This document shows, one piece after another, positions 8,757 to 17,634 of a stretch of DNA of 32,392 bases. Under the pieces are notes generated by a model. The model saw only the letters and a list, made by a program, of their open reading frames with translations. It was not told the DNA's origin and did no database searches. The DNA lies in the NCBI GenBank assembly GCA_945869955.1, contig CAMBQP010000049.1, positions 1 to 32,392 on the forward strand. Reading direction: 5' to 3'. The DNA is from Schlesneria paludicola DSM 18645 (lineage in GTDB: Bacteria > Planctomycetota > Planctomycetia > Planctomycetales > Planctomycetaceae). The position numbers and the translations under genes are program-made. The stretch's first letter is position 1; each line of letters starts with the position of its first letter.

Positions 8757-10841
8757 TCAGTCTGACAACAAGAATTGGAGGAGCGGTTCGGACTGGTAGA
8801 GTTCCTGTCCCCCATGCCCTAATCCCTCAATCACAACGATTTTGGCAGTCCCACCCGATTGCTGATAGCGGCGTGCAATCTCGGTCGAATTGGCGTTCAT
8901 CGGGACCACTTCGTCTTTGTCTCCATGAATGTGCAGAATTTTTACCCCTGCTTTGGCGAGGGGGGCAAGATTATCGACCGGATTGAATTCGGTGATCCTG
9001 TCGGTCAACTCGGGCAGGGTCAGTTTGTAGTCGAGCCCCTTAACGGGAAAGTTGATGACATTCGGCAGGGTGGGCCAACTGCGAAAATCCGTGGCGGGGC
9101 AGATTCCGGCGATCCGTTCCACACAGGTCGGATTACGAAACGCCCAGCCATAGGCGATCAAGCCACCATGACTTTGGCCCATGATACGAGCTCGCCGATT
9201 CAGGCCAAATTCGTCTGTCACTCGTTCATGAAACGCCTGACAGACTGCGGCGGCAGCAGGGCTGCCACACGAGGGACCCACATCGATACCGGCGACATGA
9301 AACCCGGCGGCGAGCGCTTGTTCGAGATAATGGCGATGCTGCAGGCTGCCAAATCCATCATTGACACCCAGCCAGAAAGGAAATTCCCACAGCCAGCGTT
9401 TTGCCGGATCGACTTTGCCGGTCGGCTTCACCACATAAGCGATCCGATCATGGACGCGAAGTTCCTGGAGTTCACCGCCGCGATAAGTACCGGCAATTTG
9501 AGTCGGCACCATCCGCACGGCTCGTTCAGCATCCGACATTTTCGCGGGGGCTTTCACAGGGGCTTGAGGGGCTTTGGGATCGTCCACCTTCTGGAGCACA
9601 AAGCGGTAGGGACGAGGTTTGGCGATCTGCCGCTGCATCGCTTCCAGCTGTAAATTGGACCGGGTAACCTCGGCCAGATACGGGGCTGCGGCCGCGGACT
9701 GAGAAAGATATTCGGCAGTGAGCCGCGCCGAAAGATCGAGTTTATCTCGAGCTTCGGTCAGGGAATGAAGGATGTTGGCCTGGGCATCCCACGGCCCGCC
9801 AGGAACCCAGGGGTCTGCGGTCGCGGACGAGAGATTCACTCCCTGTTCGAGTTGCTGAGCCGAATAGGTGCCGACTTTTCGTCCCTCGACCGTCAGCTCG
9901 TAATCGGCTTTAGCGAGAGATTTGATCTGCAGCTGGTATTGGTTGAGTTCTTCCGGGATCGGAATGAAGCGGAAATGAAGTGCGAAAAACGTTTGGGCGT
10001 TGAGCGGCAACCCGTCATCCAATCGGGTGAATTCGAGTCGCTCGGGGGTTCCCGTAAGATCTGTGATCTGGCAACCGCTCGCTTCCAGCAGTTTTCGCTC
10101 GCCCCCCTCGATTGTGACCGAGGAAACCTGGGCCGGGGCGGCGAATCCCTTGAGTATCGCGTAGGCCATGGCGGTTTGTCCCAAGTCGCTTAAGTGAACG
10201 TTGTCGGCCGTGTGTAGCGATTCGTGCTTGCTCACGTCGGTCACGGCCTCGTTCGCCTTCAGGACTCGTCGCTGGATTTCACGCATGGTCCGCTGCACAT
10301 CAATCGTTTGACCCCCGTTTTCTCTGGCGAGTTTCAGCCCGTCATCACACATGATTTGCAGAAAGTCGTTTTCGGTTTTGTCGGGATCCGCTCCTGTGAT
10401 TGCGGCCGAGCAAACGACAACACGAATGGAACGAGCACGGCATTGGCGGACGATGTCTCGAATCGAGTTTAAATATCGTTGTCGATGTTCGTCATCGGCA
10501 TGAAAACCCCAGCCGATATCATTGATTCCATAGGCAACCGTGAGGAGCGTGACACCGCGACCGAAGACATCTTTTTCGAGACGTGCCAGCCCCCCTGCGG
10601 CGGTCTCGCCCCCTTTGCCAAGATTGATGAACTGGACTTTTCGATCGGGGTATCTGAGTAGCGTGTAGTTTTCGATCAATTTGCCGTAAGTCCTGGCGGC
10701 AGTGATGCTGTCGCCGAGAAAGGCGACGGTGTCACCATCACGGATGGCAAAGTCATCCGCCTCGACCAAGCTGTTGATCAGTGCGAAAGCGGCCATAATT
10801 ACGGTGGTGCTGACAAGGGGGCGGAATTTGCCTGAGAACAT
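8757..10841 (-). CDS. Secreted SGNH/GDSL hydrolase fused to an alpha/beta hydrolase
   Basis: 694 residues from the chosen ATG at 10841, which has GAGG upstream and begins a clear signal peptide (PLVSTTVIMAAFALINSLVEA). The frame stays open to 11378, but that extension has no recognisable sequence and would bury the signal. The N-terminal half is an SGNH esterase: FLGDS (Ser45), NLGKGG, YGINDIG and a DNVHLSDLG block supplying catalytic Asp/His. The C-terminal half (~480-694) is an alpha/beta hydrolase with nucleophile elbow GQSHGG (Ser557), acid in HGDKDEVVP (Asp643) and His676 in GLGHGG. So two complete, unrelated serine-hydrolase triads lie in one exported chain. A reasonable guess is paired de-esterification of a polysaccharide, but the substrate is unknown. 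Confidence 0.85.
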   Translation of the reverse strand: MFSGKFRPLVSTTVIMAAFALINSLVEADDFAIRDGDTVAFLGDSITAARTYGKLIENYTLLRYPDRKVQFINLGKGGETAAGGLARLEKDVFGRGVTLLTVAYGINDIGWGFHADDEHRQRYLNSIRDIVRQCRARSIRVVVCSAAITGADPDKTENDFLQIMCDDGLKLARENGGQTIDVQRTMREIQRRVLKANEAVTDVSKHESLHTADNVHLSDLGQTAMAYAILKGFAAPAQVSSVTIEGGERKLLEASGCQITDLTGTPERLEFTRLDDGLPLNAQTFFALHFRFIPIPEELNQYQLQIKSLAKADYELTVEGRKVGTYSAQQLEQGVNLSSATADPWVPGGPWDAQANILHSLTEARDKLDLSARLTAEYLSQSAAAAPYLAEVTRSNLQLEAMQRQIAKPRPYRFVLQKVDDPKAPQAPVKAPAKMSDAERAVRMVPTQIAGTYRGGELQELRVHDRIAYVVKPTGKVDPAKRWLWEFPFWLGVNDGFGSLQHRHYLEQALAAGFHVAGIDVGPSCGSPAAAAVCQAFHERVTDEFGLNRRARIMGQSHGGLIAYGWAFRNPTCVERIAGICPATDFRSWPTLPNVINFPVKGLDYKLTLPELTDRITEFNPVDNLAPLAKAGVKILHIHGDKDEVVPMNANSTEIARRYQQSGGTAKIVVIEGLGHGGQELYQSEPLLQFLLSD

Positions 10842-11409
10842 CGGTTCATCCTCGACGGGGAGATGGGGGGCCGCCGTTGTTTGGCAGTTGGTTTTGGCAG
10901 TTGGTTTTGGCGATTCCAGAAGCGACGCGATCCATCGCGGGCGAATGAGAATTTTGACAGATTTTCCGGCAAACTCAATCGGTAGCCCGGTTTTCCCGCG
11001 GGTTTTCCCGTTGGTAAGGCGTCGCCACAGTCCAATCCATGGCAGACTCACTCCGGCAGAATTGCCTCTCCGGGGAGGCCGCGACTCCAATATCCCCCCT
11101 GCCCCGACCGTATCAACGCGTTCATTCGCTGCTGCCATACGCTTGGATGCTTCAATTCTGATCGTTATTCGCAGAATTCGGCAGAGACTCTCCCGTTCAC
11201 TCAAAATTTCGCTAAGATTTGCCGACGGACTGATCTTGCGTTCTTGGCCAGCCAAAGAAACAGGTTTCGGACCCCATGCGATCCAAATCCCGCAACCGAA
11301 GAGGTCAACAACCAGCGAACTGGCTGACCACGGATCTGGGACGCGGCGAAACGAGTATTCACTGTCGAGAGCGCGCAAAGTTGTTGTTAATTAAGAGGAT
11401 TTCCGTCTG
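10842..11409. other. Divergent intergenic region between hydrolase and ABC-F genes
   Basis: 568 bp between divergent starts, so promoters for both genes should lie here, but no convincing -35/-10 pair was found by eye. A tandem duplication of the 13-mer GGCAGTTGGTTTT occupies 10883-10908. The - strand frame is open throughout, yet gives only Arg/Ser/Pro-rich sequence with no family resemblance. The last bases before the ABC-F gene (AAGAGGA) supply its ribosome binding site. Confidence 0.5.
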
Positions 11410-13215
11410 ATGGCCGTGTTGATGCAGATTAAGAACGCTACCAAGAGTTATGGCAATCAGGTGTTGCTCGACAACGCGGAAGCGACGCTCTCGGAAGATA
11501 TCAAAGTTGGTTTTGTGGGTCGAAACGGTGCAGGCAAAAGTACCCTGCTGAGAATTCTGTTGGGGGAAGAAGAGCTCGACACGGGCGATGTCACCCGACA
11601 TCCCAAGCTCCAGATCGGCTATCTGCGACAGCATGACCCGTTCCAACCGGGGGAAACCGCACAGGAATTCCTGATGCGTGACAGTGGCCAGCCTGACTGG
11701 AAATGCGGCGAAGTGGCCGGCCAATTTGAACTGAAGGGTTCCTATCTGGATGGCCCCATTTCCAAGTTGTCGGGGGGTTGGCAAACTCGCGTCAAATTGG
11801 CGGCATTGTTACTGCGAGAGCCGAATCTGCTGTTGCTGGACGAACCGACCAACTTTCTCGATTTGCGGACCCAGATTCTACTCGAACACTTTTTGAAGAA
11901 TTATCGCGAGGCCTGCCTGATCGTTTCGCACGATCGGGGTTTTCTGGGTGCCACGTGTACCCACACGCTCGATTTGTCTCGCGGCAAACTGACGATGTAT
12001 CCCGGCAAGATTGATGCCTTCTTGGAATATCAGCGGGATCAGCGTGAGCATCTGGAGCGATCGAATGCGGCCGTGATTTCCAAGCGAAAGCATTTGGAAG
12101 AGTTCATTGCCAAAAACAAGGCTCGGGCCAGCACGGCAAATCAGGCAAAATCGAAAAGCAAGCAACTGGAACGACTGGAAGTTGCCGACATTGCCAGCGA
12201 TGACCCAACCGCCCGGATCCGGGCTCCTCAGGTGGAACCGCGACAAGGCCCTGCTTTGAGGGCGCTGAATCTGGCGATTGGTTATCCGGAACGGAAGATT
12301 GCCGAGGGGATTGACCTGGAAATCGAACATGGTTCACGAGCGGCGATCGTGGGGGACAACGGGCAGGGAAAAACGACCTTCCTGCGCACGATTGTCGATT
12401 CCTTGAAACCGGTCGAAGGGGAAGTCCGTTGGGGCTACGGTTGCCAGATCGGGGTCTACGCCCAGCACGTTTATACAAGTCTTTCGGAAAAGCAGACTGT
12501 TCTCGAGTACCTGGAATCCTGCGCAGCAAAAGGGACCAAGGCCCAGGAAATCTTGAGCGTGGCCGGTGCCCTGCTCTTCCGTGACGATCATGTCCAGAAA
12601 AAGGTGGCGGTCCTTTCTGGGGGGGAACGGGCACGACTCTGTCTCGCCGGACTGTTGCTCAGCCAATACAACATTTTGGTTCTCGACGAACCAGGAAACC
12701 ATTTGGATGTCGATACGGTCGAAGCGCTTGCCGAGTCATTGGTGGCTTACAAGGGAACGGTCATTTTCACCACCCACGATCGTCATTTTATGAAGCGGGT
12801 CGCGACCAATATCATCGAAGTTCGCGACGGTCGCGTCAACAATTATTCCGGTAACTACGAAGCCTATCTTTACTATGTCAACAAGGAAATTGACGACGGG
12901 GAACGTGACGAAGCAAACAAGCGCACCAAGATTCCTCCTTCGACCGTCAAGCCAACGGATGTCGTGAAGCCTGCGGCCGCAGCCAGGGCGACGCGGCGTA
13001 ACGAACGAGAAGTTCGCAAAGAGATCTCAACGATCGAGAAGACAATCGCTCGACTAGATGACCAGAAGAAAAAATCGAGTGCCCTGCTGATGCAAACCAG
13101 CGATGCGAAAGAATCACTAAAACTGCATCATGAAGTCGAGTCACTGACAGTAGAACTGGCGACAGCCGAAGATCGCTGGTGCCAGCTACAGGAAGAACTC
13201 GGTGACGACGCGTAG
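11410..13215 (+). CDS. ABC-F family ATPase (ribosome-associated type)
   Basis: 601 residues, two ABC cassettes and no TM segments, the layout of ABC-F proteins that bind the ribosomal E site and modulate translation. Cassette 1 has Walker A GRNGAGKST (37-45), signature LSGGWQ (120-125) and Walker B LLLLDEPTNFLD (140-151). The interdomain linker (~205-265) is charged and helical, as expected for the P-site tRNA-interacting motif. Cassette 2 has GDNGQGKTT (315-323), LSGGERAR (402-409) and LVLDEPGNHLD (423-433), where Gly replaces the usual Thr of DEPTNHLD. A C-terminal coiled coil (~530-600) resembles the Uup/YheS tail. AAGAGGA lies ~10 nt before the ATG; an internal ATG at 11422 is possible. 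Subfamily is not assigned. Converges on the oxidase cluster. Confidence 0.93.
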   Translation: MAVLMQIKNATKSYGNQVLLDNAEATLSEDIKVGFVGRNGAGKSTLLRILLGEEELDTGDVTRHPKLQIGYLRQHDPFQPGETAQEFLMRDSGQPDWKCGEVAGQFELKGSYLDGPISKLSGGWQTRVKLAALLLREPNLLLLDEPTNFLDLRTQILLEHFLKNYREACLIVSHDRGFLGATCTHTLDLSRGKLTMYPGKIDAFLEYQRDQREHLERSNAAVISKRKHLEEFIAKNKARASTANQAKSKSKQLERLEVADIASDDPTARIRAPQVEPRQGPALRALNLAIGYPERKIAEGIDLEIEHGSRAAIVGDNGQGKTTFLRTIVDSLKPVEGEVRWGYGCQIGVYAQHVYTSLSEKQTVLEYLESCAAKGTKAQEILSVAGALLFRDDHVQKKVAVLSGGERARLCLAGLLLSQYNILVLDEPGNHLDVDTVEALAESLVAYKGTVIFTTHDRHFMKRVATNIIEVRDGRVNNYSGNYEAYLYYVNKEIDDGERDEANKRTKIPPSTVKPTDVVKPAAAARATRRNEREVRKEISTIEKTIARLDDQKKKSSALLMQTSDAKESLKLHHEVESLTVELATAEDRWCQLQEELGDDA

Positions 13216-13229
13216 CAAGTTCGGCTACA

Positions 13230-13249
13230 GGCCAATTCTTTTATTGGCC
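13230..13249. terminator. Possible bidirectional hairpin between convergent genes
   Basis: A perfect 7-bp stem GGCCAAT/ATTGGCC with loop TCTTTT begins 15 bp after the ABC-F stop. It has no T tract after the stem on either strand, so it is at best a weak intrinsic terminator. Its position between converging transcription units supports a 3'-end role. Confidence 0.35.
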
Positions 13250-13470
13250 CGTGCCAGCCACGCGTCGTCCGATTGCACCAAGGATCGAGAAACTTCGTTG
13301 CCGAACCCGCTGTTGTGGATTTCCATCCCAGGTGCTTACTCTTGCAGCAAATGAGAGAAAACGCTCTTGGGATGAACTCGTTAACGCTCTGCTCGTTTCA
13401 CCGTTTCGTTCTCCAGTCACTCTTTGCGAAGCACTCGAAAGAACCATAACTGTTCTTGGCTGTTGGCCCC
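13250..13470. other. Intergenic stretch before the second dispersed repeat
   Basis: About 220 bp between the hairpin and the repeat. A + strand frame stays open from 13251 to 13532, but it has no start supported by a ribosome site, runs into the repeat and resembles no known family. No RNA or promoter signal was seen. Together with the hairpin and repeat copy 2 it fills the 400 bp between the ABC-F stop and the oxidase subunit IV stop. Confidence 0.4.
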
Positions 13471-13607
13471 GTAACCGTTCACGGCGAAGTGAGGGGCGAC
13501 AGGCACAGTTTTCACGGGAAAACGATGAGTGAATGGTTTGAGCGATTTGGGAGATCTTCATTTTGTTGCGGGAAAAATCAGGCAGTCACCGAACTGTGAA
13601 CGGTTAC
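13471..13607. repeat. Palindrome-ended dispersed repeat, copy 2
   Basis: 137 bp with perfect 12-bp terminal inverted repeats GTAACCGTTCAC and GTGAACGGTTAC. It is collinear with copy 1 (2153-2287), with small indels and about 18 differences by eye. It lies between the convergent ABC-F gene and oxidase subunit IV, ending 9 bp before the subunit IV stop codon, so a transcript of the respiratory operon would read through it. No clear target-site duplication flanks it. No coding capacity. Such features fit a REP-like or miniature inverted-repeat element mobilised in trans. Confidence 0.82.
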
Positions 13608-13616
13608 CTTCGCTCG

Positions 13617-13970
13617 TTATTTCAGTTCCGATTCGACATAGGTATTAATCTCGGTCTGGTAAGCATTGGCATCGACCATCGTCAAACCAATGAAAATCGC
13701 TGCAAAGGCCAGCGAAAAAACCACAATCAATACATTGAACGGCTTGTCATGCTTGAGGTGCATAAAGAAGAGCGCCACAAGCACGGCTTTGACGGAAGCA
13801 ATCCCCATCGAGAACCAAATTTCGGCGGATCCAAGAGAAAGAGTTGAACCGTAAAGCGTCACTACGGTCAGTACAATTAAAATGGCAAACGTTGCCACGA
13901 GAGACCTGATCGAAGGGATATGCTCATGATTCGCATGAGCGGTAATCGGGGTAACAGTAGACTTATGCAT
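13617..13970 (-). CDS. Cytochrome c oxidase subunit IV (prokaryotic type)
   Basis: 117 residues from the ATG at 13970 (MHKSTVTPITAHANHEH); a TTG at 13994 would add eight residues but would place the GAGGAGA ribosome-site-like sequence inside the gene. Three hydrophobic helices are visible: SLVATFAILIVLTVVTLYGS, WFSMGIASVKAVLVALFFMH and VLIVVFSLAFAAIFIGLTMVD. The second helix ends in FFMHLKHD, the hallmark of the small CtaF/CoxD-type subunit IV that packs against subunits I and III in bacterial aa3/caa3 oxidases. It is not catalytic. Last gene of the respiratory cluster, 64 bp after subunit III. Confidence 0.88.
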   Translation of the reverse strand: MHKSTVTPITAHANHEHIPSIRSLVATFAILIVLTVVTLYGSTLSLGSAEIWFSMGIASVKAVLVALFFMHLKHDKPFNVLIVVFSLAFAAIFIGLTMVDANAYQTEINTYVESELK

Positions 13971-14034
13971 AATCTGACTCAATCTCCTCGACAAAGCATC
14001 AATGCAGGGACTTGATTCGACAATTCACCCTGGC

Positions 14035-14778
14035 TCAATGAATGAGGTAAAGTAATGGAAAGAGAAAAATCCAAATCAGGTCAACAAGGTGCCAGTACAA
14101 CCCCACAAAGTCGACGGGGGCATAATACTCGGCGTTGAAATCACCACGCACGGCCCTGATCAGAATCCAGATAATCGCCCCCATTCCGCCGAGAATGTGG
14201 ATTCCGTGCAGCCCTGTCAGGGCATAGTAAATACTAAAAAAAACACCCACATCACGTGGCATCACAGTCGTCTTGCCTGCATCTTGTCCATCCCCATCGT
14301 GAGCATGTTCGTGGCCAGCAACTGGATGAAAGTCACCCGCCCACAACAAACCCGCGTGCCACTTATGTGAATATTCAACATACTTGATCGAAAGAAACAC
14401 CGCAGCGAAAATCAATGTGAGAGTGAGATAAACCACCAGCATTTTCTGTTGGCTCGTCTGGGCCGACCTCACAGCCAAAGCCATCGTGAGACTGCTACAA
14501 AGCAGAACGATCGTATTGGTCGCCCCTAGATTTGCGTCCAAAAACTGATGAGCATAAATGAAAATTTCCGGATGAGTTGACCGGTAAACGGCGTACGCAC
14601 AGAACAACCCACTGAAAAACATCACCTCCGTGATCAAAAACAGCCACATTCCCAGCTTTCCCGAGTCAAATTGCTGTTCGCTCGAATGGAAATGATGTGC
14701 CAGAAAACGAGGATGTGACTGCTCGTGGTTCTCTTGTCCCTGCGAACCGACAACATTGGCAGCGGTTTGGTTCAGCAT
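14035..14778 (-). CDS. coxC: Cytochrome c oxidase subunit III
   Basis: 247 residues, multi-spanning inner membrane protein of the heme-copper oxidase subunit III family. Key segments are KLGMWLFLITEVMFFSGLF at ~41-59 (the conserved W-L-F-L-x-[ST]-E motif), a TNTIVLLCSSLTMALAV helix, ALTGLHGIHILGGM (the H-G-x-H motif) and a final YWHLVDLIWIFLFPLLYLI helix with the conserved WHxVDxxW. Subunit III stabilises the oxidase and proton uptake. A histidine-rich loop (HPVAGHEHAHDGDGQD) between TM helices is probably at the membrane surface and might bind metal, which is inference. AGAGGA stands ahead of the ATG. The 122-bp gap to subunit I is among the larger ones in the cluster. Confidence 0.94.
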   Translation of the reverse strand: MLNQTAANVVGSQGQENHEQSHPRFLAHHFHSSEQQFDSGKLGMWLFLITEVMFFSGLFCAYAVYRSTHPEIFIYAHQFLDANLGATNTIVLLCSSLTMALAVRSAQTSQQKMLVVYLTLTLIFAAVFLSIKYVEYSHKWHAGLLWAGDFHPVAGHEHAHDGDGQDAGKTTVMPRDVGVFFSIYYALTGLHGIHILGGMGAIIWILIRAVRGDFNAEYYAPVDFVGLYWHLVDLIWIFLFPLLYLIH

Positions 14779-14900
14779 TTTTGAAGATTCCTCTGTGGCA
14801 CTCCGCTGACGCCAATATGGTAAAGTGATTTAGGAACTTTTTTGTAAAGTTTTTACGATCGCCCATTGACTTGAGAGACGGCTCGTTATTTCAGTGAACG

Positions 14901-16604
14901 CTAAATCGCCGAATCGTTAGTGGAATGCAATCGCTCCGATTCAACGCGGAAACGATAGCCGCTCAAATCCGGATCATAAATTTGTGAATCAAGATCATAG
15001 GGATCACCCGCACAGGGATCGCTCTCAAAATTGTGCAGGGGTGGCGGCGAGCTTGTCTGCCATTCGAGGGAGGCTGCACCCCACGGATTGGCTGGCGCTT
15101 TTCGACCGCGAAAGAGCGAATGAATCAGAGTGAACGCCGCGACAAACAGTGAGGCACCTAACAGGAAAGCACCGACGGTGGAAATCTGATGGTACAATTG
15201 AAATTCTGGCGGATAGTTGTAGTAACGTCGCGGCATACCGCGGGCTCCCAGAATGAATTGAGGAAAGAACGTCAGGTTAAAGGCAGCAAATACGCCAAAA
15301 CAACCCAGCCGTCCCCAAAACTCGCTATACATTCGCCCTGTCATCTTGGGCCACCAATAAAAAAGCCCCGCAATAAAGGATACGAGTGTCCCTCCCATCA
15401 TCACGTAATGGAAATGAGCCACGACGAAATAGGTGTCATGCAAATGAATGTCTGTCGCCAATGCTCCGAGAAACAGCCCTGTCAATCCGCCGATCGTGAA
15501 AAGAAAGATAAAACTCAGTGCATAACACATCGGCGTCGTAAGAATGATCGACCCTCGATACATGGTCGCAAGCCAATTAAAAACCTTGATGCCTGACGGA
15601 ATCGACACACTGAAGGTTAACGCACTGAAAACAATCGCAGAGATGCGCGATTGCCCGCTGGTGAACATGTGATGCCCCCAGACCAAAAAACCAAGCAGCG
15701 CGATGGCGATACTGCTGTAGGCAACGAATCGATAGCCGAAGATCGGTTTTCGACTGAACACCGAAATGATTTCACTGATGATCCCCATGGCTGGCAAAAT
15801 CATAATGTAGACCGCCGGATGCGAATAGAACCAAAAGAAATGCTGGAAGAGAACCGGATCTCCTCCGAGTTTCGGATCAAAAATTCCAATCCCCAATGCG
15901 CGCTCTGCAACCAAAAGCGTCAACGTGATCCCCAACACAGGAGTCGCGAGTACCTGAATGATCGACGTCGCGTACAGAGACCAGAGAAATAGCGGCATAC
16001 GAAACCAGGTCATCCAAACCGGACGCATCGTGTGCATTGTCACGATGAAATTGAGACCGGTAAAAATGGAACTGAATCCCAGAATAAAGACACCGATACT
16101 TGCCGTGATCACGCTGGAATTCGTGGTAGTACTGTACGGCGTGTAAAACGTCCACCCGGTATCGAGCCCTCCCAAGACGATCGCCGCCAGCAGAAACAGA
16201 GCGCCCCCCACCCACAAATAGTAGCTCGCCAAATTCATCTTGGGGAATGCGACATCCTTCGCTCCCAGCATCACAGGTAGAACAAAATTACCCCAGGCAG
16301 CAGGAATGCTGGGAATTATGAAGAGAAACGTCATCACCGCACCATGCAATGTGAAGGTATGATTATAGGTATCGTGATCCATGATCGTGCGTTGTGGCGT
16401 CCACAATTCCATTCGTATCAAAATGGCAAAGATTCCCCCCAGCAAGAATGCCCCCAATACAGAGATGAGATACATGATTGCAATCCGTTTATGATCCCGC
16501 GTGGCAGCCCATGACCAGAAGCCGTGCGAACAATTTAAGTAATTCTCTGCCGAAGGTCGTTCGTTGACTGCTGCGGACTCAGTTTCCATCTGCAAAACCG
16601 ACAT
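14901..16604 (-). CDS. coxA: Cytochrome c oxidase subunit I, A2-type
   Basis: 567 residues from ATG 16604; an in-frame GTG at 16622, overlapping the subunit II stop, would add six. Twelve-helix heme-copper oxidase core. Ligands in place are heme a His87 (TLHG) and His399, heme a3 His397 (VVAHFHYV), CuB His262, His311 and His312 (VWGHHMF), and the cross-linked Tyr266. The region around His262 reads WFYSHPAVY: the Glu of A1 enzymes (HPEVY) is absent and the preceding Tyr-Ser is present, which is the A2-type D-channel signature seen in Thermus and Rhodothermus caa3 oxidases. Reduces O2 to water while pumping protons in the cytoplasmic membrane. The C-terminus (~505-567) is hydrophilic. Confidence 0.97.
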   Translation of the reverse strand: MSVLQMETESAAVNERPSAENYLNCSHGFWSWAATRDHKRIAIMYLISVLGAFLLGGIFAILIRMELWTPQRTIMDHDTYNHTFTLHGAVMTFLFIIPSIPAAWGNFVLPVMLGAKDVAFPKMNLASYYLWVGGALFLLAAIVLGGLDTGWTFYTPYSTTTNSSVITASIGVFILGFSSIFTGLNFIVTMHTMRPVWMTWFRMPLFLWSLYATSIIQVLATPVLGITLTLLVAERALGIGIFDPKLGGDPVLFQHFFWFYSHPAVYIMILPAMGIISEIISVFSRKPIFGYRFVAYSSIAIALLGFLVWGHHMFTSGQSRISAIVFSALTFSVSIPSGIKVFNWLATMYRGSIILTTPMCYALSFIFLFTIGGLTGLFLGALATDIHLHDTYFVVAHFHYVMMGGTLVSFIAGLFYWWPKMTGRMYSEFWGRLGCFGVFAAFNLTFFPQFILGARGMPRRYYNYPPEFQLYHQISTVGAFLLGASLFVAAFTLIHSLFRGRKAPANPWGAASLEWQTSSPPPLHNFESDPCAGDPYDLDSQIYDPDLSGYRFRVESERLHSTNDSAI

Positions 16605-16618
16605 GACTTCACCCTTTT

Positions 16619-17587
16619 TCACTTCAAACTCTTGATAAATTCAATGATCGCGTCGATTTCCAAGTCTTTGAGTTGCCCCTTGTAGGACGGCATGACGGGT
16701 CGGTACCCAGCCCGTACTTTCGCCATCGGCTCAAGAATCGATTCGCGAATGTAATTCTCGTCGATCAAAACGGTCGTTCCGTCAGCAAGTGGCTGCGACG
16801 TTCCAAAAGTCCCTGAAAACGACGGCCCAGTCCGCGCGGTCGCATCCATCGAGTGGCACTGCGCACAACCGCGCCGGTTGTAAAGTAGTTTGCCAGCTTC
16901 GGGAGGTGGCAAAGTCGACATCAGATTTGAGGCCTGCTCAAGCCATTTTTCGAATTCACCCGAAGGATGTACGATTACTCTCGACAGCATGTCAGAATGC
17001 TTTGTCCCGCAGTATTCCGCGCATAACAACGGGAAGTCCCCCACCTGATTGGCCTGAAACCACATTGAGCTGTAGCGACCGGGAACAAGATCCATTTTGA
17101 TGCGGAACGACGGGATGTAAAGACTATGAATCACATCATCCGATGTCATGGTCAACTTAACGGCCCGGTCGACAGGGACATGCAACTCCCCTTCAATGTA
17201 TCCATTTGGATACTGGAACGCCCATGACCATTTCTTGGCCACGACTTTGATTTCGTATGTTTCCGCTGGCGGCGTCCGCATATCAAGAAACCCCGTGAAA
17301 CCTTGAAAGAAAATGAGTATGAGCAGGATCGCAGGGATCACAGACCAAACCACTTCCAGCGTACTGTTGTGGTCGGGTGCGAATTTTCGCGCATAACCCG
17401 GACGACGACGATAGATGACCACAAAAACGAGCATCAAGCCGACGATCAGAAGAAAGAAAAACGTAGAGAGTGCCAAGATAAAGTAGAAGAGACCATCAAC
17501 TTCTTTCGCGATCTGTGTTCCGGCAGTCGGAAACCAAAACGAACCTCCGTCCGTCTCGGATACCGCCATCATTGTTTTTGGATCCAT
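16619..17587 (-). CDS. coxB: Cytochrome c oxidase subunit II with fused cytochrome c domain (caa3-type)
   Basis: 322 residues from ATG 17587, which has GAAGG 8-9 nt upstream; the frame extends ten codons further but without support. Two N-terminal TM helices (~33-58 and ~78-98) are followed by a cupredoxin domain with the complete CuA set: His154, Cys189, Glu191, Cys193, His197, Met200 ([12 protein letters not shown]). A C-terminal cytochrome c domain (~228-322) has heme site CAQCH (241-245) and a probable axial Met299 in VMPSYKG. This covalently attached cytochrome defines caa3-type oxidases and takes electrons directly from the upstream complex. The TGA is 14 bp before the preferred subunit I ATG. 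Confidence 0.96.
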   Translation of the reverse strand: MDPKTMMAVSETDGGSFWFPTAGTQIAKEVDGLFYFILALSTFFFLLIVGLMLVFVVIYRRRPGYARKFAPDHNSTLEVVWSVIPAILLILIFFQGFTGFLDMRTPPAETYEIKVVAKKWSWAFQYPNGYIEGELHVPVDRAVKLTMTSDDVIHSLYIPSFRIKMDLVPGRYSSMWFQANQVGDFPLLCAEYCGTKHSDMLSRVIVHPSGEFEKWLEQASNLMSTLPPPEAGKLLYNRRGCAQCHSMDATARTGPSFSGTFGTSQPLADGTTVLIDENYIRESILEPMAKVRAGYRPVMPSYKGQLKDLEIDAIIEFIKSLK

Positions 17588-17634
17588 GATCAATACCTTC
17601 AAGCGAATCGTTTGCACAGCTCACGCACAAGCAA

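Noticed and set aside
10842-11378. N-terminal extension of the SGNH/alpha-beta hydrolase
   Set aside because: A signal peptide and ribosome site begin at 10841; the extension has no recognisable sequence and overlaps the probable ABC-F promoter region.
13612-14895. A 15-bp match (GCTCGTTATTTCAGT) at 13612-13626 and 14881-14895
   Set aside because: One such chance match is expected in a 32-kb window, and the flanks do not extend the similarity.
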